Assembly: GCA_021228405.1 (NCBI GenBank)
Contig: JAJQRF010000007.1
Location: forward strand, 215,230 to 279,229
Direction: 5' to 3'
Length of the DNA: 64,000 bases
Source of the DNA: Pyrinomonadaceae bacterium
GTDB lineage: Bacteria; Acidobacteriota; Blastocatellia; Pyrinomonadales; Pyrinomonadaceae
Positions 17,676-26,145 of this stretch are shown here, one piece after another (position 1 is the first letter of the stretch; each line of letters opens with the position of its first letter). The position numbers and the translations under genes are program-made. The notes beneath the pieces are model-generated. The model was not told the DNA's origin, did no database searches, and saw only the letters and a program-made list of their open reading frames with translations.

Positions 17676-17830
17676 AGAGAGTTGACAGGAAGTTTGCAGA
17701 GTGACAGAGTTAAAGCAAATACTCTATTTGAACTCTCAAAAACTGTTCTTCAACTCAGTCCACTCTGCAAACTTCCTGCAAACTTCCTGTCAACTCTCTG
17801 CAACTACCTGTAACTTCCCGCAACTTCCCG
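17676..17830. repeat. Inverted 10-11-nt word array between ftsW and murG
   Basis: The left arm 17676-17703 (reading AGAGAGTTGACAGGAAG, then TTTGCAGAGTG) is complementary to 17761-17799, which carries one extra 11-nt unit. The word AACTTCCTGCA and variants continue to 17830 as about six units spaced 10-11 nt. The ftsW stop at 17804-17806 is inside the array, so FtsW ends in translated repeat (REVAGSYR). Confidence 0.85.
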
Positions 17831-18994
17831 CGAACCCTTTTTCTTGCGCCGTTTCACCGTTGTCGAAGTTTCTTCCTTTTCGACCGATGCAAAGCCCGTA
17901 TACTGCGAAATATTAAGCAAAATCCCGACTGCCACGAGCGTTAAAACTATCGAAGAACCGCCGTATGAAATGAACGGAAGCGGAATTCCTTTTGCGGGCA
18001 GAATCGAAATTACGACCGAAATATTGAACAACGCCTGCACGATCAAACCCGTGATAATCCCGATTCCGAGAAGTTTTCCGAAACGGTCGGGCGCGTTCAA
18101 AGCGGCGCGCGCACCGCGCCACAAAAGCAGTCCGAAGGCGATCACGACGGCAAACGTGCCGAAAAGTCCGAGTTCTTCGCCGACCACCGCGAAAATAAAA
18201 TCGGAATGCGGATACGGCAAGTAGAAAAGTTTCTGCTGTCCTTTCGCAAAACCTTCGCCCAACAATCCGCCCGAACCAATCGCGTAAAGCGATTGGCAAA
18301 CCTGATAACCCGCGCCCGCGCCGTTTTCGGCACTGCACGGATCGAGAAACGCGATCAGACGCGCCACGCGCCACGGCGCAAAGATCAGCAAACTAACGCC
18401 GACAAGGAGCATCGCCCCCGCGACCGCCGCGAAATGAATTATCTTCGCTCCGGCGGCAAAATAAACGGTAACGAAGATCGCCGAAAGCACGATCGTCGTG
18501 CCGAGATCGGGTTCGGCAACGACCAGACCGCATAGGACGATCATCACCAAAACACACGGAAGCACCGTTTCCTTCAAATCGGTCACGTTTCTTTCCTTTT
18601 CGCTCAAAAAATAGGCGAGAAACATCGGCAAAACTATCTTCGCCACTTCCGAAGGCTGAAAGGACATTCCCGGAAAACGAATCCAACGCCGTGCGCCGTT
18701 GATGCGTCCGAATCCGAAAACCGCCATCAGCAAGACGACCGTAATTATCAAAAGCCCGAAAACGACGTATTTATTTTGATAGATTTTGTAATCTATCTTT
18801 GAAACGGCATACATCGCCATAAGTCCGAAAACGGTAAAACCGAGCTGTTTGTAGAAATAAGTAAACTGGCTTAAGCCCTCGGTTTCCTTGAGCGAGATCA
18901 TCGCCGACGCGGAATAAACCATCACCGCGCCGAACAACGCGAGCGTTGCGGCAATCGCAAACAAAAACCAATCTATGCGTAATTTCTTAGCCAT
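17804..18994 (-). CDS. ftsW: Septal peptidoglycan glycosyltransferase FtsW
   Basis: This 396-residue SEDS protein has about ten membrane helices and polymerises lipid II at the septum together with FtsI. Diagnostic segments are YSASAMISL near residue 28, FQPSEVAKIVLPMFLAYFLS, and PYPHSDFIFAVVGEELG. The final helices carry PLPFISYGGSSIV. A basic tail (VKRRKKKGSRE) follows and ends inside the word-repeat array. It lies between murG and the broken four-helix-bundle gene. Confidence 0.96.
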   Translation of the reverse strand: MAKKLRIDWFLFAIAATLALFGAVMVYSASAMISLKETEGLSQFTYFYKQLGFTVFGLMAMYAVSKIDYKIYQNKYVVFGLLIITVVLLMAVFGFGRINGARRWIRFPGMSFQPSEVAKIVLPMFLAYFLSEKERNVTDLKETVLPCVLVMIVLCGLVVAEPDLGTTIVLSAIFVTVYFAAGAKIIHFAAVAGAMLLVGVSLLIFAPWRVARLIAFLDPCSAENGAGAGYQVCQSLYAIGSGGLLGEGFAKGQQKLFYLPYPHSDFIFAVVGEELGLFGTFAVVIAFGLLLWRGARAALNAPDRFGKLLGIGIITGLIVQALFNISVVISILPAKGIPLPFISYGGSSIVLTLVAVGILLNISQYTGFASVEKEETSTTVKRRKKKGSREVAGSYR

Positions 18995-19002
18995 TAATTA
19001 TC

Positions 19003-19037
19003 AGTCCAGAGTTCAAAGCCCAAAGTCTAAAGTCATT
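19003..19037. repeat. Heptad array, left arm flanking the four-helix-bundle gene
   Basis: Five 7-mers in phase (AGTCCAG, AGTTCAA, AGCCCAA, AGTCTAA, AGTCATT) lie directly before ftsW. They are the inverted complement of the array at 19426-19460. The stop codon of the four-helix-bundle remnant (19033-19035) lies within the last unit. Confidence 0.88.
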
Positions 19038-19409
19038 TAAATTTACTTCCACGCATTTCAGACTGTTGTAAATATTTCATTAAACCGCCGATTATTCGCC
19101 CGGCTTCTTCCAAATCATTTGCAATTTCCTTGAACTGCATTTCGTTTATATATTCTTGATTCAAAGCTACATAAAGTTGCGCGTAAACTTCTGCACAAGA
19201 GGCTTTTACGATTGAAAGAAATTGCAAAATTCCTTGTTTCCATTTCTTTCAAATCCTTCGGCAATGTTTGAAATTATCGAAATCGAAGCCCGACGAATTT
19301 GATTGCAAAGAGCAAAATCTCGACTGAATTTATCTTGCTTGGAAAGATCATAAATCTTCTTCGTAATTTTCCAAGACTCTAAATCTTGAAATTTTTCAAT
19401 CTTCGCCAC
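19033..19409 (-). pseudogene. Frameshifted four-helix-bundle protein (23S intervening-sequence type)
   Basis: Two overlapping frames together give a complete protein of the family seen in 23S rRNA intervening sequences (TIGR02436-like). The first (19206-19409) has FQDLESWKITKKIYDLSKQ and IRRASISIISNIAEGFERNG. The second (19033-19227) continues with QFLSIVKASCAEVYAQLYVA and ends EAGRIIGGLMKYLQ. Restoring one T in the run at about 19226-19229 (TTTT to TTTTT) would fuse them as GNKEFLQFLSIVKAS. It is therefore a one-base homopolymer deletion: recent decay, phase variation or a sequencing error. It interrupts the dcw cluster between murD and ftsW and is flanked by inverted 7-mer arrays. The biochemical role of the family is not settled. 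Confidence 0.88.
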
Positions 19410-19413
19410 GCAA

Positions 19414-20793
19414 CTAAACTCTTTTGACTTCGGACTTTAGACTATGGACTCCGGACTTAAAAATTTTTCCGCGATGCTCGAAAGTATTGAACATATCAAA
19501 ACTCGCACAAGCGGGCGCAAGTAAGACCGAATCGCCTGTTTTCGCCGCTTCAAAACATTTTTTCACCGCGTCTTGCATCGTATCGGCGCGAACGATTTCC
19601 GCCGCGCCTTTCAACTGAGTTTCAATGTTGTCCGCATCTTCGCCGATCAAAACCAGTGCGCGAACTTTTTTTTCGATCAACGCAATCAACGGTGCATACG
19701 GCGCATTTTTTCCGCGACCGCCGAGAATCAAAACGATTTTGCCTTCTTCTTCGCTCAAAGCTTCCAATGCCTTCAAAGTCGCGTCAACGCTCGTGGCTTT
19801 TGAATCGTTGTAAAATTTTACGCCTTCGATTTCTTCAACAAACTCGATGCGATGCTCGACACCTTTGAAATTCCGCACCGTTTCGCGCATCGATTCAGGC
19901 GAAGCACCGCAAGCAAGTCCCGCGGCAAAACCCGCGAGCACGTTTTCGACATTGTGCAGACCGCGCACGAAAATCTCGTCGCGTGTCGTCAAAATCTTTT
20001 CCTTGCCGTTTGCGCGGCAAACAAGGTCGCGGTTTCGCAAAAACAAGCCTTCGTCCAATTCCGTTTTGACCGAAAACATCACGACATTCGCTTTTAAACC
20101 GCTTGCCCAACTCGCCGTCGTTGCGTCATCGGCGTTTAAAATTGCCACGTCGTCCGCCGTCTGATTCATAAAAAGGCGATGCTTGGCGGCGGCGTAATCG
20201 CTGAAAAAATCATAACGATCCATATGGTTCGGCGTAACGTTCGTGGCGATCGCCACGTTCGGACGAAAATCCTTGATGGTTTCAAGCTGAAAACTCGAAA
20301 GCTCCGCCACCGTCCAAGTGTTTTCCGTCGCTTTCGCCGTCAGATCGAGCAAAGGCGTTCCGATATTTCCGCCGACGAGCGTTTCGATTCCCGTATCTTT
20401 TAGTAATTCACCGACCAAAGTCGTTGTGGTCGTTTTTCCGTTACTGCCTGTAATGCCGACGATTCTGCCCTTCAAAAACCGGTAAGCAAGCTCGACTTCG
20501 CCGATAACTTCGCCGTCCTTGCGGTCAACGTAACGCGCGGGAATCGAATTCGTCGGCACGCCGGGCGAAATTACGACCAGATCGATCTGATCCAAAAGCC
20601 ACGACGGAAGATTGCCGTCAACCAATCCGACATTATATTTTTCTTTCAAAGAACGCGCTTCGTCCGACCATTTAGCGATCTCTTTCTTATCGTGCAAAGC
20701 AACGATCGCACCGCGTTCCGCTAAAAATTTCGCCGAAGCAATGCCCGATTTTCCCGCACCGAGAACTAAAGATTTTCTGCCTTCTAAATTCAT
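19414..20793 (-). CDS. murD: UDP-N-acetylmuramoylalanine-D-glutamate ligase
   Basis: This Mur ligase of 459 residues adds D-Glu to UDP-MurNAc-Ala. The N-terminal loop is SLVLGAGKSGIASAKFLA, the ATP loop is GITGSNGKTTTTTLVGELL and the late motif LILGGRGKNAPY is typical of MurD. I place the start at 20793 (MNLEGRKSL). The 18 upstream in-frame codons to 20847 translate the intergenic repeat. The C-terminus (KSGVHSLKSEVK) is encoded by the 7-mer array at 19426-19460, so the repeat has replaced or extended the original end. Confidence 0.95.
   Translation of the reverse strand: MNLEGRKSLVLGAGKSGIASAKFLAERGAIVALHDKKEIAKWSDEARSLKEKYNVGLVDGNLPSWLLDQIDLVVISPGVPTNSIPARYVDRKDGEVIGEVELAYRFLKGRIVGITGSNGKTTTTTLVGELLKDTGIETLVGGNIGTPLLDLTAKATENTWTVAELSSFQLETIKDFRPNVAIATNVTPNHMDRYDFFSDYAAAKHRLFMNQTADDVAILNADDATTASWASGLKANVVMFSVKTELDEGLFLRNRDLVCRANGKEKILTTRDEIFVRGLHNVENVLAGFAAGLACGASPESMRETVRNFKGVEHRIEFVEEIEGVKFYNDSKATSVDATLKALEALSEEEGKIVLILGGRGKNAPYAPLIALIEKKVRALVLIGEDADNIETQLKGAAEIVRADTMQDAVKKCFEAAKTGDSVLLAPACASFDMFNTFEHRGKIFKSGVHSLKSEVKRV
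19426..19460. repeat. Heptad array, right arm, inside the murD 3' end
   Basis: Five 7-mers in phase (GACTTCG, GACTTTA, GACTATG, GACTCCG, GACTTAA) are the inverted counterpart of 19003-19037, with the four-helix-bundle gene between the arms. They lie within the last 16 codons of murD. Confidence 0.88.
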
Positions 20794-20799
20794 TGTATG

Positions 20800-20871
20800 T
20801 AGTTCGTCGTTAGTATTCGTCGTTAGTTGAATAAATCCAACGAACAACTAACCATTAACAACGAACAATTA
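20800..20871. repeat. Heptad inverted repeat between mraY and murD
   Basis: Units TAGTTCG, TCGTTAG, TATTCG (one base short) and TCGTTAG lie at 20800-20826. Their approximate inverse, CCAACGA, ACAACTA, ACCATTA, ACAACGA, ACAATTA, lies at 20837-20871. The mraY stop (20869-20871) is the end of the last unit, and murD starts 6 bp from the other end. Confidence 0.88.
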
Positions 20872-22008
20872 TCTAAGTTTCAACGTCGAAAGACTCAAAA
20901 GCGCAAAAAGTATCGCCACGATCACAAACCTGAAAACTATCTTCGGCTCTTTCAAACCGCCCATCTGAAAATGATGATGAAGCGGTGCTTGCAGAAAAAT
21001 ACGCTTGCCCGTTCCGGTCGTTTTGCGCGTAAATTTGAAATAGCCGACCTGCAAAATCACCGAAAGTGCTTCGATAATGAAAATCCCGCCGATGAACGGC
21101 AAAAGAAATTCCTGTTTTGTCAAAATCGCGACCGTGCCGAGCGCACCGCCGATCGCAAGGCTTCCGACATCGCCCATAAAAACCTGCGCGGGCGGCGCGT
21201 TATACCAGAGAAATCCAAGACTTGCGCCGACCATTGCACCGCAGAAAACCGTCAACTCCGCCGCTTCGGGTTTGTGCGTAATGTCGAGATAAGCCGACCA
21301 GCGACCGTCGCTCGAAACATACGTCAGCGCGGTTAGCGCAGACATTGCGATAAACGTTACGCTTGCCGCCAGTCCGTCCATCCCGTCGGTCAAATTCACT
21401 GCGTTTGACGAACCGAGCAGGACAAAAATGATAAAGAACAGATAAATGAACGCGCCGACGTTGGTAACATTGGTGATCGCCGTTTCCTTGAAAAACGGAA
21501 TACTCAAATTCCAGGGATAATTTGCCAGCCAGTAAAGTGCGCCCCAAACTACAAATGCCGTAATTAATTGCCCTAAAAGTTTCTGTCTTTCGGTCAGTCC
21601 TAAACTGCGTTTTTTAACGATCTTGATGTAATCGTCAATAAATCCGATCGTGCCGAAAGCCGTCGTCGCGCCCAAAGCGAGCCATAAATATAAACTATCG
21701 AGCCGCGCCCAGAGAATCGTCGAAAGAAACACCGAAATCAGAATCAAAACTCCGCCCATCGTCGGCGTGCCTTTTTTTGCCTGATGTTCCGCCGAAAGTT
21801 CTTCGCGGATTTCCTGCCCGATCTTTAACGCCTGTAATTTTTCAATGACCTTTCCGCCGAAAAGAAGCGAAATCAAAAGTGCCGTGATCGTGGCAAAAGT
21901 GGTGCGGAAAGTGACGTATTGAAAAACGTTCAAGCCTTTGTAAAAGATCGACTCGCCCGCGCCGCCATACTGTTTAAAAATCAGTTGATATAAAAAGTAA
22001 TAAAGCAT
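20869..22008 (-). CDS. mraY: Phospho-MurNAc-pentapeptide transferase
   Basis: This 379-residue polytopic enzyme makes lipid I from UDP-MurNAc-pentapeptide and undecaprenyl phosphate. Motifs include [14 protein letters not shown], the catalytic Asp pair in [17 protein letters not shown] and the late [11 protein letters not shown], plus HHHFQ in [10 protein letters not shown]. About ten membrane helices are evident. Both ends of the gene abut 7-mer repeat arrays. Confidence 0.98.
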   Translation of the reverse strand: MLYYFLYQLIFKQYGGAGESIFYKGLNVFQYVTFRTTFATITALLISLLFGGKVIEKLQALKIGQEIREELSAEHQAKKGTPTMGGVLILISVFLSTILWARLDSLYLWLALGATTAFGTIGFIDDYIKIVKKRSLGLTERQKLLGQLITAFVVWGALYWLANYPWNLSIPFFKETAITNVTNVGAFIYLFFIIFVLLGSSNAVNLTDGMDGLAASVTFIAMSALTALTYVSSDGRWSAYLDITHKPEAAELTVFCGAMVGASLGFLWYNAPPAQVFMGDVGSLAIGGALGTVAILTKQEFLLPFIGGIFIIEALSVILQVGYFKFTRKTTGTGKRIFLQAPLHHHFQMGGLKEPKIVFRFVIVAILFALLSLSTLKLR

Positions 22009-22009
22009 C

Positions 22010-22059
22010 TTCGGATTTCGGATTTCGGATTTTGGATTGCGGATTTTCCGTCATCCAAA
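22010..22059. repeat. Heptad array upstream of mraY
   Basis: Five consecutive 7-mers, TTCGGAT, TTCGGAT, TTCGGAT, TTTGGAT and TGCGGAT (22010-22044), start two bases before the mraY initiation codon. One inverse unit ATCCAAA follows at 22053-22059. The same GGATT word recurs at 31376 and 37143. Confidence 0.88.
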
Positions 22060-22068
22060 GTATGCCGT

Positions 22069-23523
22069 TTATTTTTCCGTTTCAAATTTCTCCAGTAATT
22101 TTTCAATAACCTTTTCGGTTTTCACACCACGCGACCCTTTGACCAAAATTAAATCTCCCGCTTGCACTTCATCGATAAATTTTTCGGCGGCAATGTTTGA
22201 ATCTTCGTAAAACTCAACTCCGCTCAAGCCCGATTCCTTCGCGCCTTTGAGCAGATTTGCGGAAAAACCTTCGACCCCGAAAAGTTTGTCGATGCCGATC
22301 TGCGCGATTTTCCTGCCCGTTTCAAAGTGAATCTGTTCCGAATCGCCGCCTAATTCACGCATCTCCCCCGCCACAACGAGCTTTCTTTTTGCCGAACCTG
22401 CACCGTCAACCAACGTTTCAACCATCGAAAGCAGTGCGTCGGGATTTGAATTGTAGGTATCGTTAATGACGGTAAATCCTTCGACAAAATGGATAATTTC
22501 ACCGCGTTGCGGCGGCGGTGCGACGGTTTTCAAACTTTCGGCGATTTCCGCAACGCTCATTCCGAAAACGTGACCGACCGCCGAAGCCGCGAGCGCGTTC
22601 AGGATATTGTGATTGCCGTTCAAAGGAAATAGAACTTCGGCTTCGCCGTTCGGCGTTCTGAGCGTAAAATGCGTTTCGCCGAAACGGTCAAAGCGAATGT
22701 CCTTTGCCATTACGTCCGATTCGACTTTGATTCCGTAAGTCACGTTTTGCCCGTCGTGCAGATCGCGCATCGCAAAAACGCGGAAATCGTCGGCGTTCAA
22801 AATCGCCGTTCCGTGCGGTTTCATTCCTTCGACGAGTTCGGCTTTTGCGCGCCCGACATTTTCGATCGAACCGAGATGCTCGACGTGAACGGGCAAAACA
22901 TTAAGTTCGACCGCGACATCCGGGGGCGTGATCTTGCACAAACGCGCGATTTCGTTGTTCGGCGTGGACATTCCCATTTCGAGAACGGCAATGTCGTAAG
23001 ATGAATCCTTCGCCAGATTCAAAACCGTGATCGGAAGTCCGAGTCCGTTATTGTAATTTTTGATATTGCGCAGAACTTTTCTGCCCGAACTTTCCAAAAC
23101 GTGCGCCGTCAATTCTTTGGCAGTCGTTTTTCCCGCGCTTCCCGTGACGGCAACGACGGGTTTGTTCCATTCGAGATAAACGCCGTGCGCGAGTTTTTGA
23201 AACGCAACGATCACGTCGTCAACGAAAATTAATTTGTCCTGAAATTTTTCGAGTTCGGATTTGTGTTCTTCAAAACGGTCGGGACGAACGACGGCGGCAA
23301 CCGCGCCGTTTTCCAATGCTTTTGCGGCAAAGGCGGTCGAATCGGCAAAATCGCCGTTGAAACAGTTGTTTTTATATTCGGGTTGCGAAAGCGCAAAAAA
23401 GCAATCGCCCGCCTTAACCTCGCGCGAATCGATCACAAATGAATCGACCTCTGCGCCAAGTAAAGCGGGGTTTAGGCGGGAAGCGTCGGCTTCCATATAT
23501 TTTATGACTGTTTCAAGTTTCAA
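22069..23523 (-). CDS. murF: UDP-MurNAc-tripeptide D-Ala-D-Ala ligase
   Basis: This 484-residue Mur ligase completes the pentapeptide by adding D-Ala-D-Ala. The ATP loop is VTGSAGKTTAKELTAHVL near residue 127. The substrate domain near the N-terminus has SFVIDSREVKAGDCFFAL. Later motifs are NGNHNILNALAA and VINDTYNSNPDALLSMV, diagnostic of MurF. The start overlaps the ftsI stop by a few bases, so the two are translationally coupled. Confidence 0.96.
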   Translation of the reverse strand: MKLETVIKYMEADASRLNPALLGAEVDSFVIDSREVKAGDCFFALSQPEYKNNCFNGDFADSTAFAAKALENGAVAAVVRPDRFEEHKSELEKFQDKLIFVDDVIVAFQKLAHGVYLEWNKPVVAVTGSAGKTTAKELTAHVLESSGRKVLRNIKNYNNGLGLPITVLNLAKDSSYDIAVLEMGMSTPNNEIARLCKITPPDVAVELNVLPVHVEHLGSIENVGRAKAELVEGMKPHGTAILNADDFRVFAMRDLHDGQNVTYGIKVESDVMAKDIRFDRFGETHFTLRTPNGEAEVLFPLNGNHNILNALAASAVGHVFGMSVAEIAESLKTVAPPPQRGEIIHFVEGFTVINDTYNSNPDALLSMVETLVDGAGSAKRKLVVAGEMRELGGDSEQIHFETGRKIAQIGIDKLFGVEGFSANLLKGAKESGLSGVEFYEDSNIAAEKFIDEVQAGDLILVKGSRGVKTEKVIEKLLEKFETEK

Positions 23524-25583
23524 GTTTTCTGTTTCGTCCTTTCACCTGAAGATTTGTTCTTCGCTTCATTTTTCGGCTTTTCCGTCAGAACCGCAGTTTT
23601 CGTTTTACTTCCTTTTTTCTCGTTCGGCGCAGGTTTTTCTTTGGTTTTCTGCGATTTTTCATTTACTGCGGATTTCTTATCGTCTTTACCCGCCTTTTTT
23701 GTTTCCTTCGCTTTGTCCGATCTTTCCGTTTTGTCGGAATCTTCGTCATTGATCGATTTCGTATCGCTCGGAACCTCGACGGCTTCGGTCGGAAGCTGTT
23801 CAGCCGTCAAAGTTTCCTGTCTGACCGCGCCATCGGGAACGATGTTCATTTCCGGCAAAATCTGTTCGGCGATCTGCCGGAAGATCGGTGCGGAAACCTG
23901 TCCGCCGTCACGCGCTCCGCCTTGCGGTTCGTCCAAAACGACCGCGATCACGATTTCGGGATTGTCCGCCGGAGCCATCCCGATAAATGATGAAACGTAT
24001 TTACTCGAATCGATCTTTTTCAATTTCGGGTTATATTTCCAAGCCGTTCCGGTTTTTCCGGCTGACGTATAACCGTTTAATTGCGCGCGTTTTCCCGTTC
24101 CGGTCAGCACGACCTGACGCAGCATTTTACGCAAACCACGCGCAGTTTCAGCCGTTACGATCTGCGTTTTTTGCGCTTCGGTCGCACTGAAAATCTTCCC
24201 GTCTGCTTGGCGTATTTCCTTGATGACGTGGGGCTGAACTCTAATTCCGTCATTCGCTATAGTCGCAAAAGCCGTTGCCATTTGCAAAGCCGAAACGCCA
24301 ATTTCATAACCGATCGACATCGATGCCAGAGAGCTTCCGCTCCACGATGCGGGCGAACGAAATATTCCGTTTGCTTCCGCCGGCAATTCGATGCCGACAG
24401 GCTGTCCGAAGCCAAACTTTTGAGCATAACCATAAAATTTGTCTTTGCCAAGCGAAGTTGCCGTTTTGATCGCCGCGACATTACTCGAAACCGCCATCGC
24501 TTCGCCGTAAGACATAATTTTCGTCGCGTGCGGATCGTTGAAACGATGTCCGCCGACTTCGATAAATCCGGCACGGCAATCGATCTCGCCGTTCGGATTT
24601 ATCAAATTATCGTTGATCGCCGCGCCGTATGTAACCAACTTAAAGACCGAACCGGGCGAATACACGTCGTGAACGGCACGATTCGTAAAGTTTTCGAGTT
24701 TGAAATCGTTATATTTGTTCGGGTCGAAGGTCGGATAATTTGCCATCGCCAGAATTTCGCCTGTTTTCGGATTCAAAACGATCGCCATTCCCGATTTCGC
24801 ATTAGAGTTTTTCACGCCCTGTTCGAGTGCCTGTTCGACTTTATATTGAATCGAATTGCTGATTGTCAGAACGACATCCTTCGGCGGTTCGCGTTCTTCC
24901 AAATCTTCTTCGTAAACGCGTCCCAAGCGGTCGCGATCCTGCCAGCCTTTAGTTACGGCTCCGTGCAACACTTCTTCCTGCGATTGTTCGATTCCCGCGC
25001 TCCCGACATCTTCCGAATTGCTGAAGCCGATGACCTGCGCCGCCAGAGTATTATACGGATAACTGCGTTTTTGCTCTTCGCGCCAGTGCAAGCCGCTGAA
25101 TTTCGGATAATCGGCTTTGCTTAAATCTTTGACTTCAAGCGTTTTATTTATCGAATCGACGACGTTTTCATCCAGTTTTCGCGCCAGCCAGACAAATCTC
25201 TTGCCGTTTGTTTTGGCTTCGCTGAGAGTTTTTAAAACTTCCTGCGGTTTGAGTTTCAATGCTTTGGAAATGTCTTTTGCCGCCGCTTCGACATTTTCGA
25301 TCTCCGCGGGGTCGGCATAAAGCGATTTGGCGTTGACGCTCATTGCCAGAGCGCGTTCACTGCGGTCGTAGATCGTGCCGCGAAGCTGTTTTTCCTTAAC
25401 GTTATCGCGTCTTTGATTTAACGCCTTGCCGAGCAAAACTTCGTGCTGGCTGATCTGCAAATGAACGAGTCGAACGCCGATGCCGCCGATCCAAAAAACA
25501 AAAAATGCAACGACGAGCATAAAACGCGTGAAAAGCGTCTGCATCGGATTATTTTTCTTTATCTTTTTTCTTTTCTTCGGCAT
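23520..25583 (-). CDS. ftsI: Septal transpeptidase FtsI (PBP3) with long Lys-rich tail
   Basis: This 687-residue class B penicillin-binding protein has one N-terminal membrane helix near residues 15-35 and a dimerisation domain with RGTIYDRSERALAMS. The transpeptidase domain carries SPGSVFK (catalytic Ser), SSN in AVSSNVAAIKT and KTGT in SAGKTGTAW. It cross-links septal peptidoglycan with FtsW. Residues from about 595 form a low-complexity tail rich in Lys, Glu, Thr and Ser (KETKKAGKDDKK and similar). This replaces the PASTA domains found in some relatives. The tail would be periplasmic and may bind anionic wall polymers; that is inference. Confidence 0.95.
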   Translation of the reverse strand: MPKKRKKIKKNNPMQTLFTRFMLVVAFFVFWIGGIGVRLVHLQISQHEVLLGKALNQRRDNVKEKQLRGTIYDRSERALAMSVNAKSLYADPAEIENVEAAAKDISKALKLKPQEVLKTLSEAKTNGKRFVWLARKLDENVVDSINKTLEVKDLSKADYPKFSGLHWREEQKRSYPYNTLAAQVIGFSNSEDVGSAGIEQSQEEVLHGAVTKGWQDRDRLGRVYEEDLEEREPPKDVVLTISNSIQYKVEQALEQGVKNSNAKSGMAIVLNPKTGEILAMANYPTFDPNKYNDFKLENFTNRAVHDVYSPGSVFKLVTYGAAINDNLINPNGEIDCRAGFIEVGGHRFNDPHATKIMSYGEAMAVSSNVAAIKTATSLGKDKFYGYAQKFGFGQPVGIELPAEANGIFRSPASWSGSSLASMSIGYEIGVSALQMATAFATIANDGIRVQPHVIKEIRQADGKIFSATEAQKTQIVTAETARGLRKMLRQVVLTGTGKRAQLNGYTSAGKTGTAWKYNPKLKKIDSSKYVSSFIGMAPADNPEIVIAVVLDEPQGGARDGGQVSAPIFRQIAEQILPEMNIVPDGAVRQETLTAEQLPTEAVEVPSDTKSINDEDSDKTERSDKAKETKKAGKDDKKSAVNEKSQKTKEKPAPNEKKGSKTKTAVLTEKPKNEAKNKSSGERTKQKT

Positions 25584-25603
25584 CTCGGTTTCAGCTAAAA
25601 TCT

Positions 25604-26104
25604 TTATTTAATTGTTTTATTTTCCTTCCTTGCGGCTTTCGATTCGTCGGAATTTTTGCCGTTTTTCGTATCTTTAACGTCGCCCGTCTTACCTAAAAAA
25701 GTTTGCACCGGCGCAGACTCGACCGTTTTATGAACCAATTCTTTTGCGGGTTTCGGCGTTGCATTATTCTGAACGGGCGGCGCGGAGGTCGTGATGTTTG
25801 CCGCCGTCATCTCGGTCAAACCGATCTTTTTCGCGGCTTTCTTGATCTCGTCCGGCGTTAGGGCGATTTCCTTACTCAAAATCAGGCGGCGTTTTTCCGA
25901 TTCGAGTTCGTCGAGTTGTTTTTTCAACTGCGAGTTTTTAATGCTGTAATCGATCGAAGAAAAATGTTGTCGGGCGGCGAGAAAAAATCCGCCGACGAGC
26001 AAAAATCCGCAGAAAAGCGTCATTAAACAATACCGCCACGGAATCGGGTCGCGTTCGCGTTTGATTTTTTGAGTTGTGTTTTGGGGCAGGCTTCTTTTCC
26101 TCAT
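25604..26104 (-). CDS. ftsL: FtsL-like cell division protein
   Basis: This 166-residue protein has a basic start, one membrane helix (CLMTLFCGFLLVGGFFLA) and a following coiled coil (SQLKKQLDELESEKRRLIL), as in FtsL. The rest (APPVQNNATPKPAKE onward) is Pro/Ala/Lys-rich and poorly conserved. FtsL proteins diverge strongly, so the call relies on topology and position between rsmH and ftsI. It would act in the FtsQLB complex. Confidence 0.8.
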   Translation of the reverse strand: MRKRSLPQNTTQKIKRERDPIPWRYCLMTLFCGFLLVGGFFLAARQHFSSIDYSIKNSQLKKQLDELESEKRRLILSKEIALTPDEIKKAAKKIGLTEMTAANITTSAPPVQNNATPKPAKELVHKTVESAPVQTFLGKTGDVKDTKNGKNSDESKAARKENKTIK

Positions 26105-26145
26105 AAATTTCTCCGAAAATGAATCAAAGAATTGATTCTAAAAAG

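Noticed and set aside
20794..20847. Longer murD start 18 codons upstream
   Set aside because: The extra residues translate the 7-mer array; the normal family start is at 20793.
24081..25124. Plus-strand frame of 347 codons opposite ftsI
   Set aside because: Antisense of the FtsI gene; rich in Arg, Phe and Ile as expected for a shadow frame.
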